Shown here one piece after another: positions 1 through 7,467 of a DNA stretch of 61,095 bases. This DNA is from Deltaproteobacteria bacterium YD0425bin51 (GTDB taxonomy: Bacteria; Desulfobacterota; Desulfobacteria; Desulfobacterales; YD0425bin51). The DNA lies in the NCBI GenBank assembly GCA_002753225.1, contig PDZS01000026.1, positions 1 through 61,095 on the forward strand, read 5' to 3'. The notes under the pieces were generated by a model. That model saw only the letters and a program-made list of their open reading frames with translations. It was not told where the DNA came from and ran no database searches. A program made the position numbers and the translations under genes. How positions within the stretch are numbered: position 1 is the stretch's first letter; every line of letters starts with the position of its first letter.

Positions 1-441
1 CTTGATAATGGTATTAATTTGCGAGTTTTTGGAAATGGATGGGACAAGCATCCTTGGTTTAAACATGTGGCTATGGGACCTGTAAATAATGGACCAGATT
101 TAAATAGATTAATTAATGAAACCAAGATTAATTTAAATATAAATCCTGCCATGTCTTTTCATAATAAAGTTGCAGAGGTAACTGGAGCTTCTGCATTTTT
201 TTTAACAAGAAATATTGGCGAATATGATCTCCTGCCAATTGATATGTTTTTTAAGCGAGGTGAAGAAGTGATTTTATTTGAAGACGAAAAAGACTTGTTG
301 GAAAAGGTTATTTATTATTTAGATCATGAAGAAGAGCGAAAAGAAGTAGCGTATCGCGCGCATTTGAGGACATTAAAAGAATTTACTTTTGATGCTGCAG
401 CTAAAAAAATATTAAATGATATATGCGGTAGTTTTCTATGA
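1..441 (+). CDS. CgeB-type glycosyltransferase, C-terminal part (5' end outside window)
   Basis: The reading frame is open from the first base of the window, so this is the 3' end of a longer gene, not a 140-residue protein starting at the internal TTG at 19. The visible part is nearly identical to the C-terminus of the next gene, with the same W-DKHPWFKH, NINPAMSFHNKVAEVTGA and NIGEYDLLP stretches. In CgeB/YkvP-like GT-B glycosyltransferases this region is the nucleotide-sugar-binding half. The stop overlaps the next start in an ATGA, so the two are probably translationally coupled. The acceptor is unknown; the setting suggests transfer of a sugar to a surface glycan or flagellin. Confidence 0.8.
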   Translation, partial: LDNGINLRVFGNGWDKHPWFKHVAMGPVNNGPDLNRLINETKINLNINPAMSFHNKVAEVTGASAFFLTRNIGEYDLLPIDMFFKRGEEVILFEDEKDLLEKVIYYLDHEEERKEVAYRAHLRTLKEFTFDAAAKKILNDICGSFL

Positions 442-2684
442 ATATAAATGATATCCAAGAGCTTTTAGCTATAATTTCATCAGATGAATCTATAGATGTT
501 TTATCATGGATAGGCAAAAAAGAAATATCTCCTTCTGATGTTCCAAAGGTTTTAATTAGTGCATCTAATTATGCTATTAAACAAGGAATGATGAAACAAG
601 GGAAAAAGTTACTTGAGATAGTCATTGACAAATTAGATTCGAGTTACGGGAATAAAGTTGCCTTACTACTAGGTACTATTTGCTTTAATGAAGGTGATTT
701 CAATTCTGCTAGAAATTATTACAGCAGGCTGCCTTTAAATGAATCCAACTTTTTTAAATATGTCAGGACATTCGTTGAGCAAGGTGATTTGGATGGATTG
801 TTTAAGATTTGTGAAGACTTGTTTGAAATATTAAAAGATCCCAGTCTAAATAATATAATCCAAAATGCAATTAACGAATTGATTATTTTGAGATATAATA
901 ATAATATTTCATATCTTCAAAAAATTGATCCAACTATTTGCGATCAAATAAGATTATTAGGATTTCCAACAAACTATAATGATTACGGCATTAAATTAAG
1001 TAATTCCATTATTCCAACAGGTGAATTTTGTGCTGATAATAATTCCAAAGATTTATTGTCGGCATTTGCAATAAGATGCACGACTATTCCTCAAATAAAA
1101 AGGTTCTTATCAGGAATTTATACAGAACATCCTGTTTTTTATATGCATATGTTTTATATATTTATTGATCTTAATATGTTAAATGTTTCTTTGACCTTAT
1201 TTGATTTTTCCATAATGATTAAGTGTGATTATATTTTTAAATTTTTTGATCTTAACTGTTTTGAACTGCAATTTCATGATACTTTTTTCAAAAAAAATGT
1301 ACCTTTCCCAACAATAAATTTTTCATTTGATGAAACTGATCAGCAGTTTTTTAATGAAAAATTATTGCCTTTATTCAAAAAAATAAACATAGAACTCACT
1401 ATTAGTATTATGTTTTATAAAGATAAACTAAAAAAACTTTATCCTGATAATTTTTATTTAAGTCTAAATGAAAAAATAAAATCAAATTCTCTTAAAATAT
1501 TATTGATGACCTCAAGATTTACAACATTTTTAAAATATTGTACAAAAGATATGGCTGATGCTTTTGAGCGACTAGGAATAAAAGTTGAAGTTTTAATTGA
1601 AAAAGAGGATGAACCTCTAGGTACAAGAAAGGATTTCACATATAAGCATATATATGGATTTAACCCTGACATTATATTTAGCATCGATCATTTAAGATAT
1701 GAGGATGATTTACCAAAAACAATACCCTTTATTACATGGATACAGGATTTATTAGATAATATTTTTGAAATAAAAGATGAGAATCTTTTGAGTGAAACAG
1801 ATTATTTATATTGTTCATCTAGTCTATGGCAAAAGCAGTTGTTAGGTTTGCCTGCTTATAAAAATAAGAAAATTAATATTTTAACGCATTTATTAAATCA
1901 AAGGATATATTACCCTATTGATTGTATAAAAAAATATGACGTTACCTATGTTGCTCATTTAAACATGCCCCAATTATACTGGGCTGCTTATATAGATACT
2001 CCAGATTCATCTTTGTCAGAAGAAGAATTTATACATAGAAAACTAATTAGATATCTTGAATCAAAGCCTTTAAAAAGTTTAACTATTTATTATAGCGGTA
2101 ATGATGATATTCGTTTAGAATTATGGAAAGATTTTTTTTGTTTTATAGGAAAGATGGCACCCAATTTAGACAAAAATTTACATAAATTCATACAAAATAT
2201 TGTCATAGTAGTTGCTAGGATAAAACCTTTAAAGCATCTTATTGATCATGGTATTAATTTGCGAGTTTTTGGAAATGGATGGGACAAGCATCCTTGGTTT
2301 AAACATATGGCTATGGGACCTGTAAATAATGGGCCAGATTTAAATAGATTAATTAACGAAACCAAAATTAATCTAAATATTAATCCTGCCATGTCTTTTC
2401 ATAATAAAGTTGCAGAGGTAACTGGAGCTTCTGCTTTTTTTTTAACAAGAAATATTGGAGAATATGATCTCCTCCCAATTGATATGTTTTTTAAACAAGG
2501 GGAAGAAGTTATTTTATTTGAAAACGAAAAAGACTTATTGGAAAAGGTTATTTATTATTTAGATCATGAGGAAGAGAGAAAAGAGATAGCACATCGCGCA
2601 CATTTGAAGGCATTAAAAGAATTCACATTTGATGCTGCGGCTAAAAGAATACTAAGGGATGTTTTTGATATCTGTAATATATGA
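438..2684 (+). CDS. CgeB/DUF3880-type glycosyltransferase with N-terminal helical repeat region
   Basis: The protein has 748 residues. Residues 1-190 are helical and TPR-like (KQGMMKQGKKLLEIVIDKL, FNEGDFNSARNYYSRLP). From about residue 355 (LLMTSRFTTFLKYC) a GT-B-like fold begins, with a DUF3880-like segment containing NPDIIFSIDHLR and PFITWIQDLLDNIF. The last 150 residues form a CgeB-like Glyco_trans_1_2 domain. The start overlaps the upstream paralogue by 4 bp (ATGA), and the stop overlaps the brnT start in the same way. TPR-glycosyltransferase proteins of this kind are common in flagellin and surface-glycan islands. Donor and acceptor cannot be read from sequence. The C-terminal ~440 bp is about 92 % identical (hand count) to the end of the preceding gene. 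Confidence 0.8.
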   Translation: MNINDIQELLAIISSDESIDVLSWIGKKEISPSDVPKVLISASNYAIKQGMMKQGKKLLEIVIDKLDSSYGNKVALLLGTICFNEGDFNSARNYYSRLPLNESNFFKYVRTFVEQGDLDGLFKICEDLFEILKDPSLNNIIQNAINELIILRYNNNISYLQKIDPTICDQIRLLGFPTNYNDYGIKLSNSIIPTGEFCADNNSKDLLSAFAIRCTTIPQIKRFLSGIYTEHPVFYMHMFYIFIDLNMLNVSLTLFDFSIMIKCDYIFKFFDLNCFELQFHDTFFKKNVPFPTINFSFDETDQQFFNEKLLPLFKKINIELTISIMFYKDKLKKLYPDNFYLSLNEKIKSNSLKILLMTSRFTTFLKYCTKDMADAFERLGIKVEVLIEKEDEPLGTRKDFTYKHIYGFNPDIIFSIDHLRYEDDLPKTIPFITWIQDLLDNIFEIKDENLLSETDYLYCSSSLWQKQLLGLPAYKNKKINILTHLLNQRIYYPIDCIKKYDVTYVAHLNMPQLYWAAYIDTPDSSLSEEEFIHRKLIRYLESKPLKSLTIYYSGNDDIRLELWKDFFCFIGKMAPNLDKNLHKFIQNIVIVVARIKPLKHLIDHGINLRVFGNGWDKHPWFKHMAMGPVNNGPDLNRLINETKINLNINPAMSFHNKVAEVTGASAFFLTRNIGEYDLLPIDMFFKQGEEVILFENEKDLLEKVIYYLDHEEERKEIAHRAHLKALKEFTFDAAAKRILRDVFDICNI
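2241..2684 (+). repeat. Second copy of a ~440-bp tandem gene-end duplication (first copy 1-441)
   Basis: Bases 1-420 align without gaps to 2241-2660. A hand count gives 33 mismatches: 2, 3, 3, 3, 6, 7 and 9 per successive 60 bases. Similarity therefore falls steadily toward the 3' end. The full extent of the duplication lies to the left of the window. It may cover the whole 2.2-kb gene or be a gene-conversion tract. Confidence 0.9.
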
Positions 2685-2959
2685 GATTTAAGTTTGATCG
2701 TAAAAAAAGCGAAAAAATCAAAAGAAACTCAAAACGTGGAATAGACTTTGAAGAAGTTCAAGAAATATGGGAACATCCTTACTATGAAGACTGCCGATCT
2801 GATGAACCTGAACAGTTTCGTGCAATTGGTTGGGTTAAAGGTACCCTTTATTCTGTTATTTTTGAAAATAGACAAGATAGAGATGGTGAATATATTCATA
2901 TCATAACGCTTTGGAAATCGACACAGCAAGAAAGAGGACTTTATGAAGAAAGCATCTAA
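2681..2959 (+). CDS. brnT: BrnT-family (DUF497) ribonuclease toxin
   Basis: This is a 92-residue protein of the usual BrnT length. It shows the family pattern: F-FDRKKSEK-KRNSKRGIDFEEVQEIW at the N-terminus, a central EQFRAIGWVKGTLYSVIFENR, and a C-terminal IHIITLWKSTQQERGLYEE. BrnT is an RNase-like toxin neutralised by BrnA. The usual R-I-I-S-A-R segment reads HIITLWK here, so activity may be changed. The start overlaps the upstream glycosyltransferase stop (ATGA), and the antitoxin gene overlaps its 3' end by 17 bp. It is thus a toxin embedded in a glycan operon, not a free-standing module. Confidence 0.85.
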   Translation: MRFKFDRKKSEKIKRNSKRGIDFEEVQEIWEHPYYEDCRSDEPEQFRAIGWVKGTLYSVIFENRQDRDGEYIHIITLWKSTQQERGLYEESI

Positions 2960-3209
2960 TAAAAAAAAGTTGTCTGCCGATGAAATTGCTGAATTGGCTG
3001 ATAAAGGGAATGATATATCCGTTTTTTTTACAAATAAGGGAAAAATAAAAGTTCCAATTCAGAAAGTTAATATCGCTTTTACAATATCTATGATCAAAGA
3101 AATAGATTCAATAGCGAATGAATTAAATATTAGCAGACAGGCTTTAATTAAGACTTATCTTAGACAAGCTTTAGATCAACATTATACTGCTTATGCTTTA
3201 AGACATTAA
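2943..3209 (+). CDS. brnA: BrnA-like ribbon-helix-helix antitoxin
   Basis: The 88-residue protein overlaps brnT by 17 bp in the usual toxin-first BrnTA order. The C-terminal half (about residues 38-82) is a ribbon-helix-helix/CopG-like fold: a beta strand QKVNIAFTI, then helices SMIKEIDSIANELN and SRQALIKTYLRQALDQHY. Proteins of this family bind the toxin and repress their own promoter as dimers. A GAGG ribosome-binding site sits 5 bases before the ATG. Only 2 bp separate the stop from the next glycosyltransferase start, so autoregulation here could also affect the glycan genes if a promoter lies upstream; I did not find one. Confidence 0.8.
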   Translation: MKKASNKKKLSADEIAELADKGNDISVFFTNKGKIKVPIQKVNIAFTISMIKEIDSIANELNISRQALIKTYLRQALDQHYTAYALRH

Positions 3210-3211
3210 AT

Positions 3212-4084
3212 ATGAAAAAATCATTTTTGATACTAGGGCATGTACCTAACATCTATAAAAATAACAATTCTGATTTTTTAGGTTTAGGAGATGGCATCCG
3301 TTTAATACTTATTGCTAATTCAATTACTAAAAACGACATTAGTGTCGATTTATGCGTAAATATTCAAATAAGAGAGTTCCTTTCTAATGAACTTTTAATA
3401 AAGTATTCAAAAGTTCGAAATATTTTAGTTTGGGAAGATTTGGGAAAAATTGATTTATCTGAATATAATAAAATTATTTATGTTGATGAGCCAAGTCTAT
3501 TTGAAAAAATTAAAACTGATTTTGGTTTGCCCATAAGCGTTTTTAAATTTGAAAATAATTTAAATTTCAAAGAATTGACTTTTGATCTTTCGTCCAGTTT
3601 AGCAAATGCTTTTGAGTTAGAATTTCATCCACAAAAAATTCATATTAATACTTTAAAATCAACATACCGAAGGATTGGTTTAAATTATAAAGTACCTGCT
3701 AAATGGGCAAATAAATCACCATCTTTAGATTTCTGGAAGGATTTATATGAAATACTGTGCCATAAGGGATACAATGTTTCATGGCAGAAAGGTGAGAATA
3801 ATTTTGATGAGTATATTAACTGGGTTTATAATCAAGACTTAATAATTACTCCCAATTCTCTTTGCTTGCATTTAGCCATGCTATTTAACATTGGTATATT
3901 TTTAATACTTGGACCAACTTCTTGTGAAGAAGTGCAATGGTTACCTAATAGCATAGTTTATCAGCCTATTCATTGCGGAAATTTTCCTTGTTATAAACCT
4001 GTTTGCCCTATTGGGAAGGATTGTTTTGAACATTTAGACATAAGAGAAGTTGCATCATCTGTTGAAAGAAGGTTTAATGTATAA
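3212..4084 (+). CDS. Glycosyltransferase family 9 (heptosyltransferase-like)
   Basis: The protein has 290 residues, shorter than the usual ~350. The C-terminal half carries the typical GT9 signature: LIITPNSLCLHLAMLFNIGIF, then LGPTSCEEVQWLP, then a cysteine-rich end C-x3-PCYKPVCPIGKDC, as in LPS heptosyltransferases and their relatives. The N-terminus has a sugar-transferase-like opening with a GLGDGIRLILIANSI segment, matching the GDxxR loop of GT9. The family transfers ADP-heptose or similar donors to lipid A core or other surface acceptors at the cytoplasmic face. Its position after brnA and before the flavin oxidoreductase makes it part of the same + strand operon. Confidence 0.8.
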   Translation: MKKSFLILGHVPNIYKNNNSDFLGLGDGIRLILIANSITKNDISVDLCVNIQIREFLSNELLIKYSKVRNILVWEDLGKIDLSEYNKIIYVDEPSLFEKIKTDFGLPISVFKFENNLNFKELTFDLSSSLANAFELEFHPQKIHINTLKSTYRRIGLNYKVPAKWANKSPSLDFWKDLYEILCHKGYNVSWQKGENNFDEYINWVYNQDLIITPNSLCLHLAMLFNIGIFLILGPTSCEEVQWLPNSIVYQPIHCGNFPCYKPVCPIGKDCFEHLDIREVASSVERRFNV

Positions 4085-5117
4085 GAATAAATTTATAATG
4101 GCGCCTGTTGCAACAAATATGTGTGATGAAAATGGTATCCCTACAGAAGCTTTTGAAGATTTTTATCTTAATATAGCAAAAGGGGGAATTGGGGGTATAA
4201 TTTTAGGGGCTACAACAGTTTGTGAAGGGGGTGGTGTTACACGATTTACACAGCGCCTTCATAATCAGGAACAGGGAGAAGCATTAAAAAAAATTGTCTT
4301 AAAATTAAAACAATATTGTCCTGTTGGTATTCAGCTTTTTCATGTAGGAGGGCAGGGGAATCCTAATTATACCGGCTTTCCTAATTTAGCTCCTTCTAAA
4401 TACTGTCATCCTCCCATTGGTCATACGGCAAAAGAAATGTCAGAAACAGAAATTAAAGAAATGCAGAATGCCTTTATAAATTCTTGTAATCTTGCTTTTA
4501 AAAGTGGATGTGATTTTGTTGAATTACATTGTGCTCATGGTTATTTAATACATGAGTTTTTATCGCTCCATTTTAATCATAGAAAAGACAGGTATGGCAT
4601 AAGTGAAGAAGGTCGTTCCCGTTTTTTATTTGAGATTTTAGAAAGGGTGCAAGAAAAAAATAGAATTGGGCTTAGATTGTCCGGGGAAGATTTTGTTCCT
4701 CATGGATTAAATATGGAGTTTTATAAATGGCTTATTCCTAAAATAGAACCTTTTGGGCTTCTTTATTACCACATTACTGCTGGAATTTATGATAGTGCTT
4801 TTACTAAAAAAGACTTTATGGCAAAGGGGGGATTTCAGGATTTAGCAAAACAGTTCAAGAATTTGACAAAAATACCGATAATTACTGTTGGAAATATAAA
4901 AACATTAAGACAAGCTGAAGATATTATATTTTCTCAAAAAGCTGATATGATTGCAATGGCTAGAGCATTAATTTGCGATCCAATGATGCCCATTAAAAGT
5001 TTTGAAAATAGACTTGAAGAAATACGCATATGCAAAGGATGCAACAGGTGCCATTATTTATCTCGAAACGCTCCAGGAGATGTCGTTATATGCAGAGGGT
5101 ATAATAATAATGAATAA
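4077..5117 (+). CDS. Old-Yellow-Enzyme-family FMN oxidoreductase, single domain plus Cys cluster
   Basis: The protein is 346 residues from the ATG at 4077, which has GAAGG just upstream; a longer frame opens at 4050. It follows the NADH:flavin oxidoreductase/2,4-dienoyl-CoA reductase TIM barrel: MAPVATN near the N-terminus, GIQLFHVGGQ, DFVELHCAHGYLIHEFLS with NHRKDRYG, GLRLSGEDF, and VGNIKTLRQAEDII followed by MARALICDP. The C-terminus has C-x2-C-x2-C-x13-C, resembling the 4Fe-4S ligand set of the large two-domain enzymes. The protein ends right after it, so the FAD/NAD(P) half of TMADH-like enzymes is missing. Substrate unknown; reduction of an enoyl or keto-sugar intermediate, or electron supply to the adjacent radical SAM enzyme, are possibilities. 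Confidence 0.85.
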   Translation: MYKNKFIMAPVATNMCDENGIPTEAFEDFYLNIAKGGIGGIILGATTVCEGGGVTRFTQRLHNQEQGEALKKIVLKLKQYCPVGIQLFHVGGQGNPNYTGFPNLAPSKYCHPPIGHTAKEMSETEIKEMQNAFINSCNLAFKSGCDFVELHCAHGYLIHEFLSLHFNHRKDRYGISEEGRSRFLFEILERVQEKNRIGLRLSGEDFVPHGLNMEFYKWLIPKIEPFGLLYYHITAGIYDSAFTKKDFMAKGGFQDLAKQFKNLTKIPIITVGNIKTLRQAEDIIFSQKADMIAMARALICDPMMPIKSFENRLEEIRICKGCNRCHYLSRNAPGDVVICRGYNNNE

Positions 5118-6414
5118 AATTTATCTCATCAAAGTACCACATGAATACCATATTCACGATAGAAATTGGCCCATAGGGCTTTTATATATTTCGTCATACT
5201 TGAAATCAAAGGGTTTTTGTGTATCAATTATTGATTTGTCTGGACTTAAGCCAGAACAATGGAATATTCCTCTTGATGGTAATTTTTATGGAGTTTCATG
5301 CACAACCCCGGATTATCATCATGCAGTAAAAATTTCTCAAATCCTTAGCGAAAAAACTTCTGCATGCCTTATTATAGGTGGGGTTCATGCTTCTTCTCGT
5401 CCAATAGAATCTCTTTCAAATTCCATGTTTGATGTAGCAGTAATTGGTGAGGGGGAAGAAACAATGGCGGATATAGTATCTGGTAAAGAATTTAGTTCAA
5501 TTTCAGGAATCTGCTATAAAGAAAATGGTTTAATTAAACAAAATGGCAGACGTCCTTTAATAGAAAACATAGACTCATTACCTCCTCCTGATATTTCTGA
5601 CCTTGATTATAAATCTTATATTCAGCCGATTATTATAAAGGATACAAAATCTGTTGGCGTTGCCATGATAACAGCTAGAGGCTGCCCTTATGAATGTATT
5701 TTTTGTGCAAGTTCACACATGTGGAAGCGCCATATTCGTTTCCATAACTCAAATTATATAGAAAAAGAAATTAGAGCCATTATGGATTTGGGAATAAATT
5801 ATTTCTTTTTTTGTGACGATACGTTTTTGATTAAAAAAGAGCGTACTAAAGAATTGCTTAATATAATTAAAAGGCTTGGCATAATATGGAGATGCTCTGC
5901 AACTACAAATATGTTGACCCCTGAACTTGCTCAGTCTATGTTTGAGGCTGGATGCAGGCAGATGGATTTTGGCATAGAATCAGGTTCTGACAGAATGCTT
6001 TCTATAATGAAAAAAAAGAGTCGTGTGAAAGATAATGTATCAGGGATTAAAATAGCAAGAGATGCCGGGATTATGACAAAAGCTATGTTAATGGTTGGAC
6101 TTCCCCATGAAACAGAAGAAGACGTTATGGAAACTATCAGATTTGTTACGGAGAATGATTCTGATATGTATGCTCTTACAGTTTTTGTTCCTTTACCGGG
6201 ATGCGATGTTTCTGATAATTTGTCTAAATATTCATTCGAAATAGATGAAAATATTTCTTATAAAGATTATTTTATAGTTGGATCAAATAAACAAACTCCA
6301 ATAGTTCATAAAAATAAAGAAAAAATTGAAAAATGGCGAGATATGATTTGGAGCGCAATTGGCAAAAGATCGACTTTGGATGTTATTGCTATGCGCGAAT
6401 GTGAGGAGAAATAA
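5110..6414 (+). CDS. B12-binding-domain radical SAM protein
   Basis: The protein is 434 residues from the ATG at 5110, which has AGAGGG ten bases upstream; an upstream frame start at 5002 lies deep in the previous gene. The N-terminal ~130 residues form a Rossmann-like cobalamin-binding-type domain (PIGLLYISSYLKSKGF-V, LIIGGVHASSRP, VIGEGEETM). A radical SAM barrel follows, with C192-x3-C196-x2-C199 (GCPYECIFC), the FGIESGSDRML motif and MVGLPHETEEDV. Such enzymes typically do methylations or rearrangements on unactivated carbon. No DxHxxG cobalamin motif is visible, so B12 may bind base-off or not at all. It overlaps the OYE-like gene by 8 bp and abuts the next gene. Confidence 0.85.
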   Translation: MNKIYLIKVPHEYHIHDRNWPIGLLYISSYLKSKGFCVSIIDLSGLKPEQWNIPLDGNFYGVSCTTPDYHHAVKISQILSEKTSACLIIGGVHASSRPIESLSNSMFDVAVIGEGEETMADIVSGKEFSSISGICYKENGLIKQNGRRPLIENIDSLPPPDISDLDYKSYIQPIIIKDTKSVGVAMITARGCPYECIFCASSHMWKRHIRFHNSNYIEKEIRAIMDLGINYFFFCDDTFLIKKERTKELLNIIKRLGIIWRCSATTNMLTPELAQSMFEAGCRQMDFGIESGSDRMLSIMKKKSRVKDNVSGIKIARDAGIMTKAMLMVGLPHETEEDVMETIRFVTENDSDMYALTVFVPLPGCDVSDNLSKYSFEIDENISYKDYFIVGSNKQTPIVHKNKEKIEKWRDMIWSAIGKRSTLDVIAMRECEEK

Positions 6415-7467
6415 ATGGATAAATATAGAATGCTTGATAATAAACTGATTTGGCATCCTGATATATTGAACAAATGGAGAAATAAAGAAATCTTTTTCCC
6501 TCTTCATTTGGATATAGGAGCAACAAGTGATTGTAATTTTAGATGTATTCATTGTTTTTATAACTATCTCTCTCATAAACATAGAAATCTTCCTAGAGAA
6601 CTTTTGATTAATCTTATGAAAGATATATCATCAGTTGGAGTTAGAAGCATTTTTTTTGCAAGTCAGGGAGAACCATTAAAAAATCCAGCAACTCCTGAAG
6701 CAATTTCTGTAGCATCAAAGTCAGGGATAGATGTTGCCCTTTCTTCAAACGGTTCTTTGTTTTACCACGAAATATCAAAAGAGATTCTTCCTTTTTTAAA
6801 ATGGGTTAGAATATCTGTTTTGGCTGCTTCAAAAAATCTTTATTGCAGACTTCATGGAACAACCGAAGACACATGGAAGCAAACTTTTAAGAATTTAGAA
6901 GATATGGTTAAAGTTAAGAGAGATTTAAAGCTTAAGACTACTTTAGGAGTTCAAACATGCCTGCTTCCAGAAAATTGTGACGATATTGAGGCTCTTGCTA
7001 TTCATGTTAAAAATATAGGTTTTGACTATATTACTTTTAGGCCAATAAGCAACCATCCAAAAAATACGTATCATGTTAAAGAGGATTTACTAGTTAAATT
7101 CAAAGAAAATTTGCAAAAAGCAGAACAAATAATAGATAATAAGTTTAATGTCTTTATTAGATGGAATTTGTATCAAGAAGAAAAGACATATTCTCAATGT
7201 TTAGGACTTCCATTCATAGCTTTTGTTAATGCTGATGGCGGTGTTTATACTTGCGGATGCCATTTGGATGAATCTGAATATTGCTATGGAAATCTTTATG
7301 AACAAAGCTTTTCAGAAATTTGGTTAAGCAAAAAACGTATGGAGCTAACAAAAAAAGCAAGCGAAACCCCTGATTTTAGGCAGTGCGATATTATATGTCG
7401 TCATCATGCCATAAATAAATTTTTATGGGAATATTCAAAGGAACCAGAGCATGTCAATTTTATTTGA
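6415..7467 (+). CDS. Radical SAM/SPASM enzyme, paralogue 1 of 3 (HVNFI type)
   Basis: The 350-residue protein has a radical SAM cluster C40-x3-C44-x2-C47 (CNFRCIHC), an SQGEPL motif in the place of GGEPL, and a C-terminal SPASM-like auxiliary-cluster region with cysteines around CLGLPFIAF, YTCGCHLD, YCYGNLYE and QCDIICRHH. It ends in EPEHVNFI, shared with the genes at 10743 and 12510. All three open with L-hydrophobic-x-H-P/L-x-L-x-x-W and FPL/YPL before the cluster. SPASM proteins modify peptides, sugars or other small molecules; this one's substrate is unknown. It begins directly after the previous stop, with GAGGAG in the preceding codons. Confidence 0.85.
   Translation: MDKYRMLDNKLIWHPDILNKWRNKEIFFPLHLDIGATSDCNFRCIHCFYNYLSHKHRNLPRELLINLMKDISSVGVRSIFFASQGEPLKNPATPEAISVASKSGIDVALSSNGSLFYHEISKEILPFLKWVRISVLAASKNLYCRLHGTTEDTWKQTFKNLEDMVKVKRDLKLKTTLGVQTCLLPENCDDIEALAIHVKNIGFDYITFRPISNHPKNTYHVKEDLLVKFKENLQKAEQIIDNKFNVFIRWNLYQEEKTYSQCLGLPFIAFVNADGGVYTCGCHLDESEYCYGNLYEQSFSEIWLSKKRMELTKKASETPDFRQCDIICRHHAINKFLWEYSKEPEHVNFI

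Noticed and set aside
4050..4076. Upstream ATG (4050) as the start of the flavin oxidoreductase.
   Set aside because: It adds nine residues from inside the GT9 gene; the ATG at 4077 has a better-placed GAAGG and matches the family start MxxNKFIMAP.
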